From Hamiltosporidium tvaerminnensis (lineage: Eukaryota; Microsporidia; Dubosqiidae), in NCBI GenBank assembly GCA_022605425.2, contig JAKIMF020000001.1, positions 994,501 to 1,058,500 on the forward strand: a stretch of DNA of 64,000 nucleotides, in the 5' to 3' direction. How positions within the stretch are numbered: the first letter of the stretch is position 1; every line of letters starts with the position of its first letter. Positions 57,461 to 64,000 of the stretch are shown one piece after another. The position numbers and the translations under genes are program-made. The notes beneath the pieces were generated by a model. The model was given only the letters and a program-made list of their open reading frames with translations. It searched no databases and had not been told where the DNA came from.

Positions 57461-58132
57461 AAACCGGTTTTGGTATTTTTTTTGATTTATTCAATTTTTT
57501 TTTTAGTTTAAAGATGTCTTATTTATTTGAAATTCTTTAATTTATCCCGAAATAATTTTTTACCGCCATCACATCAAAGTCGTTTCCTACCAAAAAAACT
57601 GTAAATACGAATAGTTTTGCCGATCTCATCCGATTTAGCAGATGTGATGATCTGCTGGATTTTACTATTGACCAGGGTAAAATTCAGCAAGGAAGGGACA
57701 TAATGGGGGAGGGATCAATATAAAATTCGACATTTATTTTGCTATTTATCCTCGCTTCTTAAATGTAAATTCCACCATCTGCGTTAATAATATTATTCTA
57801 TATGTTTATTCGATATAGGGAAATATTTTCACGTTCTAGCTGTAGTTTTTTTGGTATTTTTTTTCTATCCAATGCCTGAATGTTTTGAAAACATTTTGCA
57901 TATAAACATAAGTAAGTTTTAATTTTTGTTATAGACCAGTAAATCCCCCGATCTCAAATTGAAACCATTAATAAGATTGGATTTTAAAATTTCAAAACAT
58001 CTTTCATTTTTATACATATTGCTATTCCCATGATCCATGCACTATTCATTTACAGATATTTATACAATTCCTATATAAACACATTCCTTTATGTTGTTTT
58101 ACACACCACGCCCTCTTAACATCTGATTTGTA
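57461..58132. other. intergenic, nothing recognised
   Basis: Mixed AT-rich sequence; I see no frame or RNA gene. The pentad-like ccggtt at 57464 is unremarkable. Confidence 0.4.
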
Positions 58133-59125
58133 AAAAATTGATTTATTGAATATCCATATTTAAAAATATCACACTTCTATAAAAAGGAATATGTTATTTT
58201 ATTTCCATGACATTAACACAGTTCAGGTTATAATAATTAGCTACACTCCCAGCACACCATCGATACGCCTTACAATACCTAAATCTTAAAGCCTTTTGTC
58301 TAAAAGCTTTGTATAACTCACTAAATAAGCGAGGCAGTCGCGCAGGTTTCTTTAATGCTCGTTGCATAGAGTGTGATCGCGGGCTGAAACTCACTCAAGG
58401 ACACCTCAAGACCGTCCAGCATTCTCAATTATCTACATTTTCCGATTCCAATAGACTTATAGCTAAGATATATTTCGGCGACTTATATAGGATCCAACTA
58501 GACGTGAAATGGCATATCAACATATAAAAACTTGTGCTTAGCTCTCTCAGATTTGAGTGGTTTTATTTTCTACAGCTCCCAGGAGGTACGTATTCAGACC
58601 CCGAGTGAGAAGGGCTGGGGTACCATGCACTTACATGCCAATTCTTTTGATTTCACTCGAGATCTGCAATCATAATCGGCACAAAAGCTTTGAATATGCC
58701 TTTGCCGCCCTCGGTAATACCGCCCACCGGTCTTTTTCCAATGGGTTTGTTTACTTTTTCGGGTTTCGTAACAAGGTGGTTTTTATTGGTGGGATGTTGG
58801 CTCTACACTTAACACCAACCCATAGGACCATTCCCTTTTAGTCGCCTTTTATACAAGCAGAGAATAATCCAAGCGAATTCTGCTCTCGACATGGTGTGGA
58901 ACGAAATTCGCAATCAGTAACATAAAAAACTACAAAATTGATTCTTTAAATAAGTTTCGTGTTTTGATAAATTACTTCTCTTCATACAAACTCTAATAGA
59001 ACAGCCGAAAATACAGTGCGGTTTTACTACCATTAATAATTGATTCAATATTTCATATATCGATTTCGCCAAATCAATGCTAAGCAGATAGTTTTTAATG
59101 GGTTTTAGCCCCCTCTAGCATTAGA
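58133..59125. mobile_element. 743-bp interspersed repeat, copy 5 (carries the 240-bp element)
   Basis: Same orientation as copy 1: aaaaatatcacacttctata, the catcgatacgccttacaata block, aataagcgaggcagtcgcgc, gttgcatagagtgtgatcgc, ccgagtgagaagggctgggg. The insert at 58673-58909 is foreign; without it the copy is about 750 bp. Confidence 0.75.
58666..58916. mobile_element. 240-bp short element, copy 2, nested with target duplication
   Basis: gcaatca at 58666-58672 and 58910-58916 flanks 58673-58909 (237 bp). In the other copies of the host repeat the duplicated site is single (ctgcaatctggttaca). The insert matches the 240-bp element at 31631-31870 over its whole length. Confidence 0.8.
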
Positions 59126-60312
59126 TATAGATATAAATTCAAATTAAATAAAACTTGTTTTTTTATTTCATTACTTTTTTGTTGCTGCTCTAGTATGAGT
59201 AAACCATAAAAGGAATATCAGTTTCTACGTATAAGCGCTAGTTAACATAATTACATATATAATTTATGTAGAGCTTCATTTCTATTTACTAGGTTTAATT
59301 TTATATAAATAAATAGGTGAAGTATATTAGCAAAATCTCAAAGATTTCAAATTGTAAACTATATTAGACAGAAACCACCTTTAAACCTATTTAAATCCGA
59401 TCTATATATAGATTGATAGTTTTTTTTAAAAAGCATTATTTACTTATAGACTAGAACACTATACGTTGCTATCGATGATATTTGCTTTAGCAAGCTATAG
59501 TATAATAAAAGTCGTTTTTTCTTTTGAAATTTATTTTAAAAAGCATATTATTGAATAAAATGCCTTTAGCATATCAGAGTAAGTAAAATTATAGAAGTGA
59601 TTTGTTAAAATGACCTATCGTATCTGAAAGCATATATAAGTGAGCATGTTAAACCCATGAAGCATGCTACGCGTGCATTCTTTCAACACATTTCACCCAA
59701 TATACCATATAACTAAATTTTTGATGATTTTATACTGGATTGTATAAACATCAGGTGTATGATTATCGAACTGATACTAGTTGAGGATTTCTAAATTCTT
59801 TTAAATATACAAAATATCTTAGGTGTTTCGCGATGATTATAGGATCAAAGATTCATAAAAAATCCATTAAAATTTATGTTCGATATCTTTGGTGTTTCTG
59901 TAACATATAATCTGATAACAGCGGTTGTTTAAAAATATACTTCTTGTCACATTTTTTATAGTTTAGGTACCATATTAATAGGTAGAACCTTATGCCTTAC
60001 AAAGATGTAAAGCAAATTTTAACGTATAAATAAGTGTATAAATTTATGCCTAAAAAAATAATGACACAAACCAGATGGATTAAGATAGATCGAGCATCTA
60101 AATATTTTAATTATCTATATAAGAATATAAGTAATAAACAAATAAACATTCATTTACGCATTTCTTAAGATAAACAGGTTTCAACGATCTGCTTTGTAAA
60201 GCCATAAATGCTGAAAACGAGCTAGTATATTAGTGTTTATATCGAAGTAGATTCTTTTACAGTTATTGCAAAAGAAAATGCTGGGTTACATAGGGATGCC
60301 TTGAATTGAGTT
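59126..60312. other. intergenic, nothing recognised
   Basis: AT-rich; no coding frame or repeat assigned. Confidence 0.4.
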
Positions 60313-60615
60313 CTAATAAGCATGAATACCGATTGAACTAGAAATCATTACGATAAATGATTGAAATGAAAACGATAGTAAAATGGCTAAAAGATATCTA
60401 GGCATTTTCAAATTTATAAAGAAAAGACTAATGAAGGTGAGAAGTAAAAAGTACATCTCAACTTGTCTATTGAGGAATAATTCTTCACAAATAAAAATGT
60501 GATCAACACAAAGACTAATTGAGTTATTTTTAACTTTTTTAAAAAATTCGGTTTTTAAACTTAAATCTTTTTTTTTGAAACACGTGATCGCAATAAAAAA
60601 CAGTATAATTAACAT
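60313..60615 (-). CDS. short hydrophobic protein, hypothetical
   Basis: A 100-codon frame from the ATG at 60615 to 60313. It has a membrane segment at its start (MLIILFFIAITCF) and one or two more near the end (MYFLLLTFISLFFINL, YLLAILLSFSFQSFIVMI), with a hydrophilic Lys/Glu-containing loop between. GGG lies about 13 bases upstream. The frame could be chance in AT-rich DNA, because Phe/Leu/Ile codons come easily there. I know no homologue. Confidence 0.35.
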   Translation of the reverse strand: MLIILFFIAITCFKKKDLSLKTEFFKKVKNNSISLCVDHIFICEELFLNRQVEMYFLLLTFISLFFINLKMPRYLLAILLSFSFQSFIVMISSSIGIHAY

Positions 60616-62524
60616 AATAACAGTTCCCGATGTGTAAAAATCATATTTAGTTTGTTTATTTTTTGCTTTGCAAATAATATATTTCCTTTTATATTGTTTA
60701 GATGTGCACAAAAAAATATTGCTCTCATTCGACTGAAATTCTTAAGAAATTCTTTTCTGGAAGTTTGAGATTTAAAGCACATAAGTTTTATTCAGCCTCC
60801 CTTATACATTTAAAAAAATGCTTTCTTTAAAAAAACCAATGTGGCATTAAGAAGTAATGAGTCTAAATAACGGGGATATAGAAAAAATAAGAAAAAACGA
60901 GATTGAGTATAGATCTAACCGAGGATATTAAACATGGACTTTATTAGATGATATAATTTAATAAAGACTTATACAGCTTGCTAAACACCTAAATTTTTAT
61001 CGTTTAAAGAATTCTAATATGATTATGACTCTAAATAGGATATAAATACTTTTTGGATTATATCTGCAACTTTTAAATTTATCATTGAACATGTTTTATA
61101 AACAACATAAACATGCAAAAATCACGAGCTATATCCTCTTACCCTATTTTTGATAGATATTTCGCTGTCTCAATTCATTTTTTAATTATTAAAACACCCA
61201 GTATTCTATGTTTACCTTAATTTTGTTCAAACACCTATATCTGCCCGATTCTCTCTTATTTCTATACATTTCTTGATTTTTCTTCTGTTTCGTTAGTTTA
61301 TATCCATTTAAAATTTGTATTTACCTGCCTAAAATACTAGAAAGTGATATATTCCAACATAATATCAAATAAATCGATTTTTTTGCCTTGTATTTGGATT
61401 TGGAATGTTTTTATAACAAAGAACAGGGGTATAGATCGTTATACTTTCACTAAACAGCAAAACACACTGCAAAGGCTAACTCCAAGCCAGTTATTACTGT
61501 TTCCATATGCTTTAAAGACCTACCTTTTATTTTTATAAATATTTGTTCATTCCATTGTGAATGTTGGTTCCTTTTAAAAAAGAAAGAATATGAGGACAGA
61601 TAATGGAATATAAAATATCGAACATTAGCTAGCGCAGTGCAAGAAAAGAGAAAATATATTTTGGAACAGAAAACTGCATGTTATTTGGGTTAATATGAAT
61701 TTGGTTTCAAGCAAGAATATATTCTATGAGAATCCTTTTTAAGTTTTAAAAAGCCTCGATCATGCAAATTAGTGAAACAAGCACACTATTACTCATATTG
61801 AAGTAAAAAATAAAATATTTTGAAAAAAACATCGATTACAGCAAAAAAATATGTCTTAAATATGTTAAAGCTTACTAAACACGTAACATAATTGATTTTT
61901 TCAAGTAACTCAGCCCAAATAGTTCAAAAATAACTTATTAATGAACTGCCTTTTTTCGATTCGACTAATTATCAGAAGATACTGAGATCAGTAATAATAT
62001 CGATAAATTTTTCACGTAAAAAAACATTAATAAGCCACCTCTTTGGTTTAAGAAAAAAAAGGCGCTCTAAAACCCGTAAATAAAGTCATATGGATGCAGT
62101 TTAAGGCTTTTTTTCTAACGGAAATAATATGAGTCCGTCGAATAAAAAAATTTTTACAAAAAAATTATTAGCTACTTGAACTGTCGAAGTATTATAAAAT
62201 ATATTAAACCTTAAAATCTAAACGTATGATCAACTTCAACATGTAAACCAGACCAAAGAAAAATGGATAAATAATATCAATGAAACAAAAGGTAAATTAT
62301 AGATTGAGCATTTTGAAATTTTTTTCCACAAATAACAAAATTAAACATCTATGCTGAATAAATATTAATTTATGCCTTCATTCTGACAAGGAGTGTTCCA
62401 CAATCAAATTTCAGAAGCTAAATGGCAGAAAAAAACAGCTATGTTTGTGCTTTGGTTGTGACAAAGTTCTTGGCAGTAGTTACATAAAAATATAAATAAG
62501 ATATACGCATGAGTTTTAAAATTT
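60616..62524. other. long intergenic region, nothing recognised
   Basis: No frame of coding character or repeat matched elsewhere in the window. Confidence 0.4.
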
Positions 62525-62880
62525 CCTTTACTGTGAGTCGAAGCGAAGGAAACCATCCAGGAAATTTATAAATGTTATTGAATTATTTAACTGGGAGACT
62601 CTTATGAAATTCCAGTAATTAATTTAAATATTTTCTATAAGAATATTCTTAAAATATCTTTGTATTATTTTAAAAATCTGTGTGCAATTATTAAACATTT
62701 TTTCCAAAAATATTGATAATCAAAATTGAAAAATACTTTTCAATAATTTGGTGCAAAACCCAATGAATTTTTAGCACCGTAAATTTCTATAGAAGATCAA
62801 TATGTCCCTCAGGCTAAACTATTTGGCGACCCTGGTTCATATTATAAAGTTTGAAAATATTATTTATTCTATTTATATTT
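62525..62880. repeat. about 360-bp interspersed repeat, copy 2
   Basis: Matches 51150-51505: gtcgaagcgaaggaaaccat, the ccagtaattaatttaaatat block, gataatcaaaattgaaaaat, and aaactatttggcgaccctgg. Confidence 0.6.
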
Positions 62881-63008
62881 TTATCGTTTTGTCGAATTTA
62901 AAATTTAGTCCGTTTCTACGAGATTCAAAGTTAGTAGAAACATAAAACAGCAAATCAAATATTAAATAATTTTTAAAATTTTATAAAAAATTTACGGAAG
63001 ATATAAAT

Positions 63009-64000
63009 TTATTGGTTTTGTGTAACTCTTGTTTCATTTTGTAGCATTTCAATTCTTTGGGAATATTCGGATTCTGCAAGAATATAACTCGAAGAAGTAT
63101 TGTGACTTTCGAACTTTTTTAAATAAAAGGCAAACACATCGTTGCTTATTTGAAAATTTTTTATTCTTAAAAGAATGTTTGAACATCTTTCAAAATCATT
63201 TTCTCTGAAAAAGTCCCAAAAAACTTCCAATCCATATTTTTTTAAGTCAATCTCAGGTTTTTGAAATCTATAAGAAAAGATAAAAAGAACGTATTTATAC
63301 ACCAAGCTTTTGGATTCTGTTGCATATTTTAATAATAAATCTGCCAATTTATTTACTTTCAAAGAATCTTCATTGTATTTTATGAATGAAGAAGATTTTT
63401 TTTCAGTTTCCCCATGATTCTCATAAATTTTATTTCTATTCATTTCACTTCTTTTAAATTTATAAAAATTTAAATCAGTAGAACATTCTTCTTTACTACG
63501 TTTTAAAAAGCAACAAGCATCACAATTATAGAGTACGAAATCTTCTTTTTCTAAAAGTTTATTTATAAATTTTTCTATAAAAGATTCAGAAATTTTTATA
63601 AGTCCCATAATAAAAATACATTCGTTATAATATCTGTATTTAAGAGAAGTAAGAAAATAAACTCGTGCCATCGAATCATTAAAATTATATTTTAAAGCAT
63701 TTTTAAGAATATAAATTCCTTTATCATGAAATCCAAGTTCAAAATAACAATTCGCAAGGTTTACAGATGCTTTGTAATGTTTTTCATCTTTTAATAATAT
63801 TTCAGTAAAAATGCTAACTGCTCGATTTAAATTATTATTTTTTAAAAGAGCACATCCATAAGAAAATAATAATCCGGTATTGGAAGGAGCAACAGAAATA
63901 GCTTCTTCAAAACATTTTACAGCATTTTCATAATCATTATTTTTAAAATATTGTAAAGCTTTTAATTTTTTCGGTTCAAAATATTTATATGCATCATAAG
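63009..64000 (-). CDS. TPR protein, N-terminus outside window
   Basis: The frame is open from base 64000 to the stop at 63009-63011, giving at least 330 residues of C-terminal sequence. The visible N-terminal part has tandem tetratricopeptide repeats: ALQYFKNNDYENAVKCFEEA followed by ISVAPSNTGLLFSYG, then NNLNRAVSIFTEILLKDEKH and ASVNLANCYFELGFHDKGIY. The C-terminal about 200 residues have fewer repeats and contain a short Cys cluster (YNCDACCF). Many TPR proteins share this look, so I do not assign a role; an APC/C or Ssn6/Ctr9-like protein would be candidates if the rest of the gene were seen. No lesion is visible. Confidence 0.75.
   Translation of the reverse strand, partial: YDAYKYFEPKKLKALQYFKNNDYENAVKCFEEAISVAPSNTGLLFSYGCALLKNNNLNRAVSIFTEILLKDEKHYKASVNLANCYFELGFHDKGIYILKNALKYNFNDSMARVYFLTSLKYRYYNECIFIMGLIKISESFIEKFINKLLEKEDFVLYNCDACCFLKRSKEECSTDLNFYKFKRSEMNRNKIYENHGETEKKSSSFIKYNEDSLKVNKLADLLLKYATESKSLVYKYVLFIFSYRFQKPEIDLKKYGLEVFWDFFRENDFERCSNILLRIKNFQISNDVFAFYLKKFESHNTSSSYILAESEYSQRIEMLQNETRVTQNQ

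Noticed and set aside
58194-58841. Three open frames of 66-94 codons inside repeat copy 5
   Set aside because: They lie in a mobile repeat, are not conserved in the other copies, and partly cross the nested 240-bp insertion.
60313-60711. Longer version (132 codons) of the hydrophobic frame
   Set aside because: It would have to start at TTG; the first ATG in frame is at 60615, so only the 100-codon version was listed, with low confidence.

Overview
The window looks like a gene-sparse, strongly AT-rich, transposon-loaded microsporidian genome. Three kinds of evidence point there. (i) The recognisable housekeeping proteins are short and divergent: a cohesin Scc3/STAG subunit, an APC/C Cdc16 TPR subunit, the NSF/Sec18 AAA ATPase, a RINT1/Tip20-type tethering factor and an L7Ae-fold POP3/RPP38-like protein. 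No clear spliceosomal intron was seen. (ii) A short CCC motif sits just upstream of several start codons, as described for microsporidian genes. (iii) The window carries divergent leucine-rich-repeat proteins and many decayed non-LTR, hAT and Merlin elements, as in the larger microsporidian genomes such as Hamiltosporidium or Edhazardia. The genus is a guess; no rRNA or other marker gene is present.

Layout. 1-1993 (-): RINT1/Tip20-like gene, running off the left edge, one frameshift. 3467-6424 (-): Scc3. 9505-11916 (-): LRR protein. 12736-15887: decayed hAT element holding a nested 743-bp repeat with an 18-bp target duplication. 17575-18153 (+): acidic membrane protein. 18420-19154 (-): Lys-rich protein. 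19238-23040: near-complete RLE-type non-LTR retrotransposon A with a 13-bp target duplication. 23435-23971 (-): membrane thioredoxin-like protein. 24581-26444: 5'-truncated retrotransposon B with a hAT MITE inside. 26640-28790: dead LRR paralogue. 28810-29768: repeat with a nested tRNA-like SINE. 29918-31339 (+): Cdc16. 32025-32567 (-): secreted protein. 34587-36639 (+): Sec18 with a single frameshift. 37069-37139 (-): tRNA-Pro. 37312-42710: tandem duplication of a POP3-like gene with retrotransposon C between the halves. 42743-43200 (-): Merlin relic. 45397-48454: two decayed paralogues of a small membrane protein. 51-53.7 kb: repeats and an RTE relic. 54236-56587 (-): one 784-codon frame with four in-frame stops and no frameshift. 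56.6-63 kb: mostly non-coding, with a perfect 46-bp inverted repeat and nested repeats. 63009-64000 (-): TPR protein, running off the right edge.

Function. The intact genes are basic eukaryotic machinery (sister-chromatid cohesion, anaphase promotion, membrane fusion and tethering, RNase P/MRP) mixed with lineage-specific surface or secreted proteins and LRR proteins. They stand as isolated islands with no operon-like arrangement. The spaces between them record repeated waves of transposition: nested insertions, recombinant mosaics, and short non-autonomous elements with clear target-site duplications.

Limits. All family calls come from motif recognition by eye. No alignment, database or codon statistic was run, and edges of old repeats are approximate.
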